A DNA stretch of 64,000 nucleotides. It comes from Rhodomicrobium sp. R_RK_3 (GTDB lineage Bacteria > Pseudomonadota > Alphaproteobacteria > Rhizobiales > Rhodomicrobiaceae). The position numbers were made by a program, and so were the translations under genes. Position 1 is the first letter of the stretch. Each line of letters starts with the position of its first letter. The notes below the pieces were generated by a model. That model did not search any database. It had not been told where the DNA came from and saw only the letters and a program-made list of their open reading frames with translations. The DNA is taken from assembly GCF_002198715.1 (NCBI RefSeq), contig NZ_MWLK01000033.1:185426-249425 (forward strand), written 5' to 3'. This document shows, piece after piece, positions 18,245-26,604 of the stretch.

Positions 18245-18988
18245 TCAGCCGCGCACCGGGACCGGGCCGCTGGCGAGGTCGCGCGAGATGGCCTCGTAAT
18301 TGCGGGCAACCACCTCGACGCTGCCCTGGAAGTGCTCGGCCAGGATCTGCGTCGCCCGGTCGGCGTCGCGGGCAATGGTGGCTTCCGCCACGGCGCGGTG
18401 CTGCTCGCGAACGCGCTGCAGCAATTCCTCCGAGGCCGAGGTGACAACAATGACGGCGCGGCGATAGCGCTGGAAATGATCCGACAGCGCGCCGCAGAAA
18501 TGCAGAAGCCGGGGCGAGTCGCAGGCCGAGATCAGACTGAAATGGAAGCGCTCGTGCCGCTGCTCCCATTCGTCGCTGACCTTGCGCTCGCCGACCGATT
18601 GCGGCAGCGGGCTGCGTTCGAGCCGGTGCAGGGCCGCGAGGATTTCGGCTTCCCAATCGTCGTCGCCGCGCTCGATCGATTGCCGCAGCGCCTTGCAGCT
18701 CAGATCGGTGCGCAGGGCGCAGAGGTCGTAGAGGTCCGCCATGGAGAGCGGCGCCACGGTGTAGCCGCGATGGCCTTCGAAGCGAACGAGTTGATCCGAG
18801 ACCAGCCGCGACAGCGCCTCGCGCAGCGGCGCGATGCCGACGCCGTAGCTCGCGCTGAGCTGGCGGAAACGGAGCCTTTCGCCCGGCTGCAAATGGCCTG
18901 CGATCAGATCGCGCCGCAGCCGCGAATAGATCTCGACGCCGAGCGTGCTGGCATCGTCTTCACGGGCGGCGGCATGCGGTAGAGACAC
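18245..18988 (-). CDS. GntR-family transcriptional regulator (FadR/FCD subfamily)
   Basis: A 247-residue regulator. The N-terminal winged helix (residues about 17-80) has the GntR signature IYSRLRRDLIAGHLQPGERL and SYGVGIAPLREALSRLVSDQ. The C-terminal all-helical FCD effector domain has the expected D, H and H positions (DLYDLCALR; HERFHFSLI; EQHRAVAEA). Such FCD proteins sense carboxylic-acid metabolites. The start is GTG. Palindromes centred on TTCGAA at 18200 and 19075 are likely binding sites, implying autoregulation and control of the LVIVD gene. Confidence 0.8.
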   Translation of the reverse strand: MSLPHAAAREDDASTLGVEIYSRLRRDLIAGHLQPGERLRFRQLSASYGVGIAPLREALSRLVSDQLVRFEGHRGYTVAPLSMADLYDLCALRTDLSCKALRQSIERGDDDWEAEILAALHRLERSPLPQSVGERKVSDEWEQRHERFHFSLISACDSPRLLHFCGALSDHFQRYRRAVIVVTSASEELLQRVREQHRAVAEATIARDADRATQILAEHFQGSVEVVARNYEAISRDLASGPVPVRG

Positions 18989-19074
18989 GGGCGTGGTGCT
19001 CCGATGTGTGGTGGCAAGCGCCGGGGCGCGTTGCGGTGGATCATGGTGCGGTGCGTCTTTTCAATCAACAGCCA

Positions 19075-19087
19075 AATGTTCGAAATT
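19075..19087. promoter_or_regulatory. Candidate GntR operator (AATGTTCGAAATT)
   Basis: A near-copy of the palindrome at 18200-18213 (one base missing in the right half). It lies about 90 nt upstream of the gntR start and at the end of the neighbouring unknown gene, consistent with autoregulation. Confidence 0.5.
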
Positions 19088-19095
19088 CCAGCGCC

Positions 19096-19782
19096 TCAGA
19101 AATCGGGAAGCGGTGATGCTGATGGCGCGGCCGGCAGGGCCTCGCCCTGCCAGAAGCGGCTTGCCTCGGGGCCGAGCGTAGCGGCGAACCATGCGAAATT
19201 GGGGTCGTTGAGATCGGCCGCCGTGCATTCGGTCAGCGCTATCCCGGCGGCGGTCAGCCGTTCCTTGCGGCGGCGTGCGGCTATGGGCGTGAGCGGAGAC
19301 GGCGCGAGCAAGACGGCGACCATCCGGTCGCCAAGCCAGAAGGCGAAGTCGGCCTTCACGAAGTCAGGGGCTGCCAACAAAGCGTGCGGCAAGGGCAGCG
19401 GCGCCGAATAAATGAAATCCTCGGCGCGGAAAAGGCCGTCGAATGGCTTGAGGCGCGCGTCGAGTTCAGCGCGGTGATGGGCGATCTGGTGATCGAGGAA
19501 GGCGAAATAGCGGTCGATGAAGCGGGCGGCATTCACGTTCCAGCCGCCGCAGAGCCGCTTGAGATGGGCCGCAATGCGCATGGTCATCGGCATGTTGGCT
19601 TCGGATGGGACCGGCGGGGGCAAGTCGAGCGCATCGCCGTTGATGCGGAGCATCGCGCCGGGGCGGGCCGCGGCGAGAGGCAGCCCGGCCAAGCGCTTTG
19701 CCCGGACGTCGGCAAGACGCTCGAGCGGCCACTGCTCGACGCCATAGGGAATGGCGATCCCGTCCCGCCCGGTCATGCGCAT
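19096..19782 (-). CDS. Unrecognised protein, 228 aa
   Basis: I do not recognise this family. The protein has no membrane helix or signal peptide. The middle contains a helical stretch rich in H and R (MRIAAHLKRLCGGWNVNAAR, then DHQIAHHRAEL). The C-terminal third, DFVKADFAFWLGDRMVAVLL followed by ARRRKERLTAAGIAL, resembles the D..E/D..K core of small endonuclease-like domains, but that is only an impression. It is coded on the same strand as gntR, 107 nt upstream, and may be cotranscribed with it. Codon use matches the neighbourhood. A genuine gene is likely from length and clean amino-acid composition. Confidence 0.55.
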   Translation of the reverse strand: MRMTGRDGIAIPYGVEQWPLERLADVRAKRLAGLPLAAARPGAMLRINGDALDLPPPVPSEANMPMTMRIAAHLKRLCGGWNVNAARFIDRYFAFLDHQIAHHRAELDARLKPFDGLFRAEDFIYSAPLPLPHALLAAPDFVKADFAFWLGDRMVAVLLAPSPLTPIAARRRKERLTAAGIALTECTAADLNDPNFAWFAATLGPEASRFWQGEALPAAPSASPLPDF

Positions 19783-19822
19783 CGCTAATCTCTGGAGCCC
19801 GCTCAGTTTAAACGCATCCTTC

Positions 19823-19929
19823 TTCGTAATCCCCGCGCAGGCGGAGATCCAGTACGCCGCAGCCTAGGCAGAAGCCACAGTTCGAGTTTGTCCTTTACTG
19901 GGTCTCCGCTTTCGCGGGGATTTCGTCTG
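19823..19929. repeat. Dispersed palindromic intergenic element, copy 3
   Basis: A 107-nt element in the same orientation as copy 2. Ends are CGTAATCCCCGCGCAGGCGG and CCGCTTTCGCGGGGATTTCG. It shares the interior blocks GCCGCAGCCTAGGC and TTCGAGTTTG. It lies between the unknown gene's promoter and the end of the ABC operon. Confidence 0.75.
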
Positions 19930-19951
19930 CGGGTGTGGTGGAGTTCACCCC

Positions 19952-20791
19952 TCATCTCTGACTCTCCGGATGCCACACCAGCAACCGCCGCCGGATCATT
20001 TCAAGCCCCTTCACCACGACGAACCCGAGGATGATGATCTCCAAGATCCCGGCGAACACGCCGACCGAATCAGCAAAGCGCCCGGCCGTGATCATCGTGC
20101 CGCCGATGCCGCGTCCGCCCATCAGCATTTCCGTGACGATGGTCGTGATCATGCCGACCGGCAGCGCCACCTGAAGTCCGGTAAGGATCTGCGGCATCGC
20201 CATCGGCAGATAGACCTCCCACAGCAGATCCCGCTCCCTGGCGCCGAAGGAGCGTGCCGACCAGATCGGCCATTTGTCGAGGCCGGAGGTGCCAGCGTAA
20301 GTCGCCGAGACGATGGGGTAGAAGCAGGAGAACGCCACCATGATGATTTTCGAGGTGTCGTAAATGTCGAACCAGAGGATGAAGATCGGCAGGAAGGCGA
20401 TCTTGGGCATCGGGAAGCCGATTGAGATCAGCGGGTCGAAGAACCAGCGCACCAGCGCGGAGCGCGCCATCAGGATGCCGATGGTGATGCCGAGCGCCGC
20501 GCCGATCAGGAAGCCGGTCAGCGCGCGGTAGAGCGTCAGCCCGAGATCGACCGGGACGACGCCCGAGATCAGGTCGCTCCAAAGCCGCTCGAGCACCACG
20601 CTGAGAGGCGGCAGCAGGAACGGATTGATGGCGCCGTAACGTGCGCCGAATTCCCAGGCCGCGGCCAGCGCCAGGATGACGGCGACCTGCACGGCCGTAT
20701 CGACGAGCTTGGCCGAAATCGTCCAAGGCTGCCGGGGCGCGCCAGGTTTGACTGCGTCCGCAAGCGGTCTCGCCTGGGCCATATCGCTCAT
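19952..20791 (-). CDS. ABC transporter permease (nitrate/sulfonate/taurine type), second copy
   Basis: A 279-residue inner-membrane permease with about six hydrophobic helices. The cytoplasmic EAA loop is visible as ARSFGARERDLLWEVYLPMA near residue 188, where it docks on the ATPase. It is paralogous to the permease just upstream. The ATG at 20791 overlaps the stop of that gene (ATGA). It is the last gene of a four-gene operon. Confidence 0.85.
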   Translation of the reverse strand: MSDMAQARPLADAVKPGAPRQPWTISAKLVDTAVQVAVILALAAAWEFGARYGAINPFLLPPLSVVLERLWSDLISGVVPVDLGLTLYRALTGFLIGAALGITIGILMARSALVRWFFDPLISIGFPMPKIAFLPIFILWFDIYDTSKIIMVAFSCFYPIVSATYAGTSGLDKWPIWSARSFGARERDLLWEVYLPMAMPQILTGLQVALPVGMITTIVTEMLMGGRGIGGTMITAGRFADSVGVFAGILEIIILGFVVVKGLEMIRRRLLVWHPESQR

Positions 20792-21594
20792 GCCTCCCTC
20801 CAGCGCAGCACCCGGCGGACGAGAGCCGCATAGGCGCGGTCGGCCGCGAAACCGATGGCGGCAACGAAGAAGATCGCCGCGAACATCGCGGGATAGAGCC
20901 CGCCATCGCCGAGCGAGGAGATCATGTAGCCGACGCCGTCGGTCGCGATGACGAATTCGGAACTCACCATCAGGATGAAGGAAAAGGCGAGCGCGGACCG
21001 GCAGCCGCTCAAAATGTCCGGCATCGCAGCCGGCAGCACGACTTCCCGCAGCACGGCGGAGCGCGATGCGCCCAGACTCGCGGCGGACCATAGGAGGAAC
21101 GGGTTGACGCCCCGCGCGCCATTATAGGTGCCGACGATCACCGGCAGCAGGCAGCCGAGGAAAATGAGCAGGATTTTCGAGCTGTCGCCGAGGCCGAGCC
21201 AGATCATCACCACCGGGATCAGCGCGGATTTCGGCATCGGGTAGAAGATCTGCACGATCGGATTGACCAGCAGGCGCACCGGGCGGAACGACGCCATCAG
21301 CAGGCCAGTCAGAATCCCGACGATCACCGCACTGCCGAGCCCTGCCGCGGCGCGGCTGATCGAGCGCATGGTGTTGTAGAGCAGATTGCCCTCGAACAGC
21401 ATGCGGAAGAAGGCTTGCGCGATCTCGCCGAGCCCCGGCAGCATTTGCTGCGACACCAGCCCTGACAGGCCGAGGAATTCCCAGAGCGCGCAGAGCAGGA
21501 GCAGCGGCGAAAAGCGCACCACCGTGTTCACCACCGCATGGACGCCGCCGCCGGCGCCGCCCGTCTCGTGCCGCGCGATAACCGCATCCGCCAT
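20788..21594 (-). CDS. ABC transporter permease (nitrate/sulfonate/taurine type), first copy
   Basis: A 268-residue permease with about six helices and the EAA loop SAASLGASRSAVLREVVLPA near residue 175. With its paralogue it would form a heterodimeric membrane channel, unlike the usual single SsuC/TauC gene that makes a homodimer. The ATG overlaps the ATPase stop by one base (TGATG). The open frame continues upstream by one TTG codon, which is not favoured. Confidence 0.85.
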   Translation of the reverse strand: MADAVIARHETGGAGGGVHAVVNTVVRFSPLLLLCALWEFLGLSGLVSQQMLPGLGEIAQAFFRMLFEGNLLYNTMRSISRAAAGLGSAVIVGILTGLLMASFRPVRLLVNPIVQIFYPMPKSALIPVVMIWLGLGDSSKILLIFLGCLLPVIVGTYNGARGVNPFLLWSAASLGASRSAVLREVVLPAAMPDILSGCRSALAFSFILMVSSEFVIATDGVGYMISSLGDGGLYPAMFAAIFFVAAIGFAADRAYAALVRRVLRWREA

Positions 21595-22421
21595 CAATGC
21601 GCCCCCCGGGTCGCCGCGACGGCCTGCTCACGCACCAGCCGCCATATCCGCTCGCTGAACTGGATGAATCGCGGATCCTCCAAAATTTCCTCGCCGCGAT
21701 CTTTTGGCAGATCGACGTCGATGACATGCTCGATGCGGCCCGGCCGTGCGCTCATGATCGAAATGCGGTCGGCGAGGAACACAGCCTCATGCACATCATG
21801 CGTGACGAACACCACCGTCTTGCGGGAGCGCCGCCAGATCGCCCGCAGCTCCTCCTGCATGACGCGGCGGGTCTGGGCGTCGAGCGCGCCGAAAGGCTCG
21901 TCCATCAGCAGGATGCCGGGATCGACGGCGAGCGTGCGGGCAATGGCGGCGCGCTGCTGCATGCCGCCGGAGAGCTGCGAGGGATAGGCGTTCTCGAACC
22001 CGGTGAGATGCACGAGGTCGATATAGTCCTGCGCGCGCTTCTCACGCTCGCCCGCGTCGAAACCGGCTTTCTTCAGGCCGTAGAGCACGTTGTCCTTCAC
22101 CGTCTTCCAGGGGAAGAGGGCAAAATTCTGGAACACGATGCTGCGGTCCGGGCCGGGGCCGCTGACCGGCCCCTTCGCCGTGGCGATCACGCCGGCCTGC
22201 ACCGGAATGAAGCCGCCGATCAGATAGAGCAGCGTGCTCTTGCCGCAGCCGGACGGGCCGAGCAGGCAATGGAATTCGCAGTCGCCGACATCGAGATTGA
22301 TGCGGTCGAGCGCCAGCATCACCTGCCCGCCGCCGCGCCCGCCATAGCTGTGCGAGACGTCGTGGATCGAGATGCTGCTGGCGGCCTGGGCGATATGGTG
22401 AGCTTTGGCGGCCATCATCAT
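21594..22421 (-). CDS. ABC transporter ATP-binding protein (nitrate/sulfonate/taurine type)
   Basis: A 275-residue ATPase. It has Walker A GPSGCGKSTLL near residue 57, the signature LSGGMQQRAAIARTLA near residue 148, Walker B ILLMDEPFGALD near residue 170 and the switch histidine in VFVTHDVHEA. The C-terminus (IDLDLPKDRGEEI-like) matches the Ssu/Tau/Nrt subfamily. It overlaps the binding-protein stop and the first permease start. Three consecutive ATG codons begin the frame; the outermost is annotated. Confidence 0.88.
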   Translation of the reverse strand: MMMAAKAHHIAQAASSISIHDVSHSYGGRGGGQVMLALDRINLDVGDCEFHCLLGPSGCGKSTLLYLIGGFIPVQAGVIATAKGPVSGPGPDRSIVFQNFALFPWKTVKDNVLYGLKKAGFDAGEREKRAQDYIDLVHLTGFENAYPSQLSGGMQQRAAIARTLAVDPGILLMDEPFGALDAQTRRVMQEELRAIWRRSRKTVVFVTHDVHEAVFLADRISIMSARPGRIEHVIDVDLPKDRGEEILEDPRFIQFSERIWRLVREQAVAATRGAH

Positions 22422-23449
22422 TTCGGGCTCGCCTCGATGCGCTTCTTGGCTTCCTGCACGAAGGAGAGATCGACGTAATCGGGGTCGACCTTGAGGCCCT
22501 TCGGCGCCAGCGCCAGCTCGACCGCGACGTCGATCGAGTCCTGCAGCGTCTTGACGTTCGGGAACATGTAAGGATCGCGGAAATAGTCGTTCTTGGTGAA
22601 CAGATGCGGCAGCGTGTCGGGCGATTGCTGCATGAAGTCGGCGACGATCTTCACAGCCTCGGTCCGGTTGGCCCGATCTGTGAACCAGCGCACGGCGCGC
22701 ACATGGTCCTCGAAGAAGTCCATCAGCGCGGTCTTGTTGTCCTTCAGGAATTTGCCGTTGGCAGCGAGGAAGACGAGCTGAGACGGGCCCATCGCCTCCT
22801 TGGCGGTGAACAGCGTCTTGTATTTGCCGGTCGCCAGCAACTGGTCCGACATCGGCTGCAACACGGTGCCCATGTCGATCTTGCGCTCGTCGAGCATGGC
22901 CGGGATGTTCGGGAAGGCGACCTCCACCATGGTGAAATCGCGCTTGTCCTGCATCTTCTTGTTGCGGAACATGGCGCGGATGGCAGTGTCGGAGGCCGAG
23001 CCTATGGCGTTGGTGCCAATCCGCTTGCCCTTCATGTCCTCGACTTTGGTGATGCCGCTATCGGCGCGCACCAGGAAGGTCTCGCTGTGATACTCGCCGA
23101 CGCCGTCCTGGATGATGTCGGCCACCGCCTTGACGTCGAGCCGGGCGTTGTTGACCGCGAGGGCCAGCACCAGCGGGCTGAAGGCCGCCATGTCGATCTC
23201 GTTCGCGGCCATGGCGGTGATTTGCGGCGAGGAGCCCCGGAAGCGGATCGGCTCGACGGTGTAGCTCTTGCCGTAATGCTTCAGGATTTCCGGCTTGCTG
23301 TAGAGCACCGGGATCATGTGGCCCGGCATGGTGGACCAGCCGATGCGGATCTTGACGGGATCGGCCTGGGCGCGCGGCGCGGTGAAACTGGAAAGGCTGA
23401 GGGCAGTGAATGCGGCCGCGAGCGCGAGCACGTTCCGTCTGGTCGCCAT
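22418..23449 (-). CDS. ABC transporter periplasmic substrate-binding protein (SsuA/NrtA-like)
   Basis: A 343-residue exported binding protein of the NMT1/ThiY/SsuA fold. The signal peptide has an RR pair (ATRRNVLALAAA) and ends near residue 29. The mature part has RIGWSTMPGHMIPVL, MAANEIDMAAFSPLVLALAV and KRIGTNAIGSASDTAIRAMF, typical of the two-lobe sulfonate/nitrate-type receptors. The substrate cannot be read from sequence. It is the first gene of the operon, preceded by a 413-nt region with palindromes. Confidence 0.83.
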   Translation of the reverse strand: MATRRNVLALAAAFTALSLSSFTAPRAQADPVKIRIGWSTMPGHMIPVLYSKPEILKHYGKSYTVEPIRFRGSSPQITAMAANEIDMAAFSPLVLALAVNNARLDVKAVADIIQDGVGEYHSETFLVRADSGITKVEDMKGKRIGTNAIGSASDTAIRAMFRNKKMQDKRDFTMVEVAFPNIPAMLDERKIDMGTVLQPMSDQLLATGKYKTLFTAKEAMGPSQLVFLAANGKFLKDNKTALMDFFEDHVRAVRWFTDRANRTEAVKIVADFMQQSPDTLPHLFTKNDYFRDPYMFPNVKTLQDSIDVAVELALAPKGLKVDPDYVDLSFVQEAKKRIEASPK

Positions 23450-23565
23450 GGTCGTCGTCTCCCCATTGCTCGCCGGCGAATGCCGGATCGCTGTTTATTT
23501 TTGGGCGTGCGCCGGGCGGATCGGTTCGCCGATAGCCACCGTTCCGGAGCACCAGCATGCTTTAT

Positions 23566-23579
23566 TTATCGTTAGATAA
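23566..23579. promoter_or_regulatory. Candidate operator TTATC-N4-GATAA (site 1)
   Basis: The inverted repeat TTATC-gtta-GATAA lies 117 nt upstream of the binding-protein start. A second, longer copy of the same half-sites occurs at 23715-23734. The rest of the 23450-23862 gap shows no gene. Confidence 0.4.
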
Positions 23580-23714
23580 TCAGGCCGATTTTCGATCATG
23601 TCAACGAAACATGATGATTCTGGCCTGTTTCGAATGTCGGAATGTGTGACGAGGGCGGATTTCCGTGACCAGGAAGGATGGCGCGGCGCGGGATCGGCAA
23701 CGGTTTGTCGCGCT

Positions 23715-23734
23715 TGTTTATCATGCGATAAACA
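23715..23734. promoter_or_regulatory. Candidate operator TGTTTATC-N4-GATAAACA (site 2)
   Basis: A perfect inverted repeat with 8-bp arms and a 4-bp spacer in the gap between the divergent ABC operon and the 23863 gene. It shares the TTATC-N4-GATAA core with site 1. The arrangement resembles a dimeric repressor operator pair; the regulator is unknown. Confidence 0.45.
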
Positions 23735-23862
23735 CTGAAAATGCAGTGGGCTCCAATCCTTGACCAGGGCTGATTGCCGCTTGCCTATTCTGCCGGCTGA
23801 CTCATTATGGACATAAGGGCGAGGCCCGATAAGGCGTTCAGGATCAAGCGGCCGGCAGGCAC

Positions 23863-24483
23863 ATGGAAACAGGCAGAGCCATTCTCGCGGCCCTCGCACT
23901 CGTGCCGTTGCTGGCCTCCTCACCGGCGAGGGCCCACCATCCCAGCCGCGCGCCGGCATATGCGACCGGGCTTCCCATCCCCAATCTCGTGCATGGGCAA
24001 ATGGCGGTGATCGCGCGCTACAGGTCGGCGATCCTCAATCTCGCGGACCGGCAGGCCCCCACCGACGACCGCTTCCGGCGCCTGCGCAATTTTGCCAATA
24101 TCCAATATAGCTATTGCCTCTGGGGCCTGGCGCCGGGCAGCGTCGCCGACGAGGAAAGCCCGTTCAACGAGTGCGCCCACGCCTATCTGGCGGCGACGCA
24201 GGCGCTGCTGCTGCACATGCGGGAGATGCCGCGCGCAAGCGGCGCCGTCCAGGCTCTGGTCGCGGAGATCGACATGGAGATGCTGCGTGACGGCGCGTCG
24301 CTGATCCTGTGCCGCTATAGCGGCGAGGCGTTCAACACCGGCGAAATCGTCAAGCCCCGCTGGGCTGAAGTCGTCTCGCATCCGCCGAGCATCGGCGCCT
24401 TTGCCGCAATCGCTGCGGCGCTGGCGGCTTTGCTGCTGGCGCTCCGGCTGGCGGGCCGGGACAAATCCGCCAAATCATCCTGA
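23863..24483 (+). CDS. Exported, C-terminally membrane-anchored protein of unknown function
   Basis: A 206-residue protein. A signal peptide (residues 1-24, ending SSPARA) leads into HHPSRAPAYATGLPIPNLVH and a helical periplasmic domain with three cysteines (YSYCLWG, NECAHAY, LILCRYS). A hydrophobic segment near residues 174-195 precedes a cytoplasmic KSAKSS tail, so it is probably a type I anchored protein. I do not recognise the family. It converges on pufC, with a strong hairpin between the two stops. The start ATG is the only one giving a signal peptide. Confidence 0.6.
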   Translation: METGRAILAALALVPLLASSPARAHHPSRAPAYATGLPIPNLVHGQMAVIARYRSAILNLADRQAPTDDRFRRLRNFANIQYSYCLWGLAPGSVADEESPFNECAHAYLAATQALLLHMREMPRASGAVQALVAEIDMEMLRDGASLILCRYSGEAFNTGEIVKPRWAEVVSHPPSIGAFAAIAAALAALLLALRLAGRDKSAKSS

Positions 24484-24490
24484 CCGATCA

Positions 24491-24524
24491 CCAGCACCGC
24501 CGCTGGCCCCAGCGGCGGTGCTGG
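24491..24524. terminator. Perfect 16-bp hairpin between convergent genes
   Basis: CCAGCACCGCCGCTGG at 24491-24506 pairs exactly with CCAGCGGCGGTGCTGG at 24509-24524. It lies between the stops of the 23863 gene and pufC. There is no clear T tract, so it may act as a bidirectional terminator or as a 3'-end stabiliser of the puf mRNA. Confidence 0.65.
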
Positions 24525-24532
24525 CCCGCCCG

Positions 24533-25609
24533 CTATTGCGAGGCAGGCGCCGGCGCGGGTCCCGCCCCTGGCACCGGCGTAAGGATTGCGGCGTTCAGCT
24601 CGGGATAATCCTTCAGCATCTGCGCGCCCCCGAGCGGCTTTGGCTGGCCGTGATGACAGGTGACGCAGTTCAATTGCGGCGCCTGCCCCTGCGGTCCGAG
24701 CCGGGCCGGCTCATAGGCCGGCCGCAGCGGCGTGAGGAAGTTGTTGTTCAGATAACGAACCATGCGGATGCCGTAAAAGGCGGTCGCGCGGGTCGGCACG
24801 CTCTGGTCCCAAGCCAGGAAGGCCCGGCTGTTGTGGCAATAGGTGCAGTTCACGCCAAGCGCGTTCGATATGTGCATCATCAGCGCGTAGGTATGCTCCG
24901 TCTTCTGGATCGACGCGCCGATGCCCTTGCCCGTGGGCAGCGCCGTCTTGCCGACGACGCGGGCCTCGCCGGTGCCGTCAAGCACGCCGGTGAACGGATC
25001 GAGGGGCAGCGAGGCGAGGGCAGCGGCAGGAGACGGATGGTTCTGGCCGCCATCATAACCGGCCATGCCCTTGGCGGGCCCGTCGCGGTCGCCGGGGAAC
25101 CAGATCCCCGCGGGCAGCGGCTTGCCCCGATGGCAGGTGTAGCAGGTGACCCCGGTCTGGGCGACGTGGGTGGTCCAGTCCTGGTTGAGGTGCTTGGTCA
25201 TCTGGAACATCCGGCGGGCGACGACCTTATGCGGCACGTCGTCGGCCAGATTTTCCAGATTGTGGCAATAGCCGCAGCCCTGCTCGGGCGAGACCCAGGC
25301 GGTGATCGCCACCATGATGCGGTTGAACTGGTCCTCGGTCAGATCGCCGAGCACCTGCACATTGGTATAGGCCTCGCGCGCCGGCCGTCCGCCCGGAGGC
25401 GCCGGGTCGATCAGCTCGGGCACCTGGTTGGAGGCGAGCGTCTTACCCGCCAGCCGCGGATTGGTGATCTGCTCCATGCCGAGGCCGCGGTAGCCGATCT
25501 GTTTGCTGACCATCGGCGGCCGCTCCCAGCCTGCGATGAACACACCGATCACCATGAACACCGTAAAGACGGCGCCGAGCGCGACCGCGATTCTAAATGC
25601 TGTCTTCAT
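24533..25609 (-). CDS. pufC: Reaction-centre tetraheme cytochrome c subunit PufC
   Basis: A 358-residue periplasmic cytochrome that re-reduces the special pair of the reaction centre. Four CxxCH haem sites are present: CGYCH, CYTCH, CTYCH and CVTCH. The upstream methionines that serve as sixth ligands lie in helices such as [12 protein letters not shown] and [12 protein letters not shown]. An N-terminal membrane segment (residues 5-27) acts as anchor or uncleaved signal; no lipobox cysteine is seen there. The start ATG overlaps the pufM stop (ATGA). The C-terminus is Pro/Ala-rich. It is the last gene of the puf operon. Confidence 0.95.
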   Translation of the reverse strand: MKTAFRIAVALGAVFTVFMVIGVFIAGWERPPMVSKQIGYRGLGMEQITNPRLAGKTLASNQVPELIDPAPPGGRPAREAYTNVQVLGDLTEDQFNRIMVAITAWVSPEQGCGYCHNLENLADDVPHKVVARRMFQMTKHLNQDWTTHVAQTGVTCYTCHRGKPLPAGIWFPGDRDGPAKGMAGYDGGQNHPSPAAALASLPLDPFTGVLDGTGEARVVGKTALPTGKGIGASIQKTEHTYALMMHISNALGVNCTYCHNSRAFLAWDQSVPTRATAFYGIRMVRYLNNNFLTPLRPAYEPARLGPQGQAPQLNCVTCHHGQPKPLGGAQMLKDYPELNAAILTPVPGAGPAPAPASQ

Positions 25610-26589
25610 TGCGCGGCTCCATTCAACACGGCCGGGTCGGTGATCGGGGGATAGATCGCGGGGTAGCTCGGCGCATAGCCGTGCTTGACGCCCCAGAGGT
25701 ACCAATTCTCCACCACCGTCCCGGTGAGCAGGATGCCGATGCCGCCGGTCAGCGTGCAGAGCACGGCGAACCACCACGCCCAGCGGTGAATGGACTCCAT
25801 CGAGGCGTTGAAGCCCATGGTCCAGCGCCAGAACAAAGCCGCGCGTTCCGAGGCGGTGCCGCGGTCGACGATCTGCTCGATCTCACGCTCGCCGCCATAT
25901 TGGCCGACGGCAAGGATGGTCGCGCCGTGCATGGCAAAGAGCAGCGTGGAACCGTAGAGGAAGACGATCGAGAGCATGTGGAACGGGTTGTAGAACAGGT
26001 TGCCGTAGCGGATGGAGAAGGCGGCGGTCCAGTCCAGATGCGGGAAGATGCCGAAGGGCACCGCCTCGCTCCAGCTTCCCATCAGGAGCGGCCGGATGAA
26101 GCCGAGCGACAGATAGAGGAAGATCGCCGAGGCGAAGGCCCAGGCCACATGCGTGCCCATGCCGAGCGCGCGGGCGTTGCTATAGACCTTCAGCCACCAC
26201 AGCAGGATCGATGAAGTGAGGAAGAACCCCGCCATCAGCCACCAGCCGCCCTCGTTCAGCGGCGGGAAGATCTTGATGCCGTATTTGGCGGGCGGCGGTT
26301 CCAGCGCCAGCCAGGGCAGTTGCCGCACGAACTGGATCGGGTCCCAATGCACCGAGGCCAGCATGTTGAGCCCGATGATCTCGATGGCGATGAAGCCGCA
26401 GATCAGCGACATCACGCCATAGACGCCGAGATGGATCGGCCCGACCTGCGCGTCACCGACCCAGCCGGCCCAACGGTTGAAGAAAGGCTCGCCGGTGCGG
26501 GCAAAGATGTCGCCGGGCGCGCGGGGCGAGCCCATTTCCGGGATGGTCCGGACCTGCACGCGGGTGAAGATATTTTGATATTCGGCCAT
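25606..26589 (-). CDS. pufM: Photosynthetic reaction centre subunit M
   Basis: A 327-residue five-helix membrane protein which, with PufL, binds the bacteriochlorophyll special pair, bacteriopheophytins, quinones and the non-haem iron. It begins [13 protein letters not shown], and family blocks include [18 protein letters not shown] and [20 protein letters not shown] followed by HGATILAV. The start lies 15 nt after pufL, and the stop overlaps pufC. The C-terminal extension past helix E is of the type seen with a bound tetraheme cytochrome. Confidence 0.96.
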   Translation of the reverse strand: MAEYQNIFTRVQVRTIPEMGSPRAPGDIFARTGEPFFNRWAGWVGDAQVGPIHLGVYGVMSLICGFIAIEIIGLNMLASVHWDPIQFVRQLPWLALEPPPAKYGIKIFPPLNEGGWWLMAGFFLTSSILLWWLKVYSNARALGMGTHVAWAFASAIFLYLSLGFIRPLLMGSWSEAVPFGIFPHLDWTAAFSIRYGNLFYNPFHMLSIVFLYGSTLLFAMHGATILAVGQYGGEREIEQIVDRGTASERAALFWRWTMGFNASMESIHRWAWWFAVLCTLTGGIGILLTGTVVENWYLWGVKHGYAPSYPAIYPPITDPAVLNGAAQ

Positions 26590-26604
26590 GATAATCCCCG
26601 AGCG

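Noticed and set aside
23630..23650. TTCGAA at about 23630 as a third GntR operator
   Set aside because: It lacks the AATG...CATT flanks of the two good sites, and a bare 6-mer is expected by chance.
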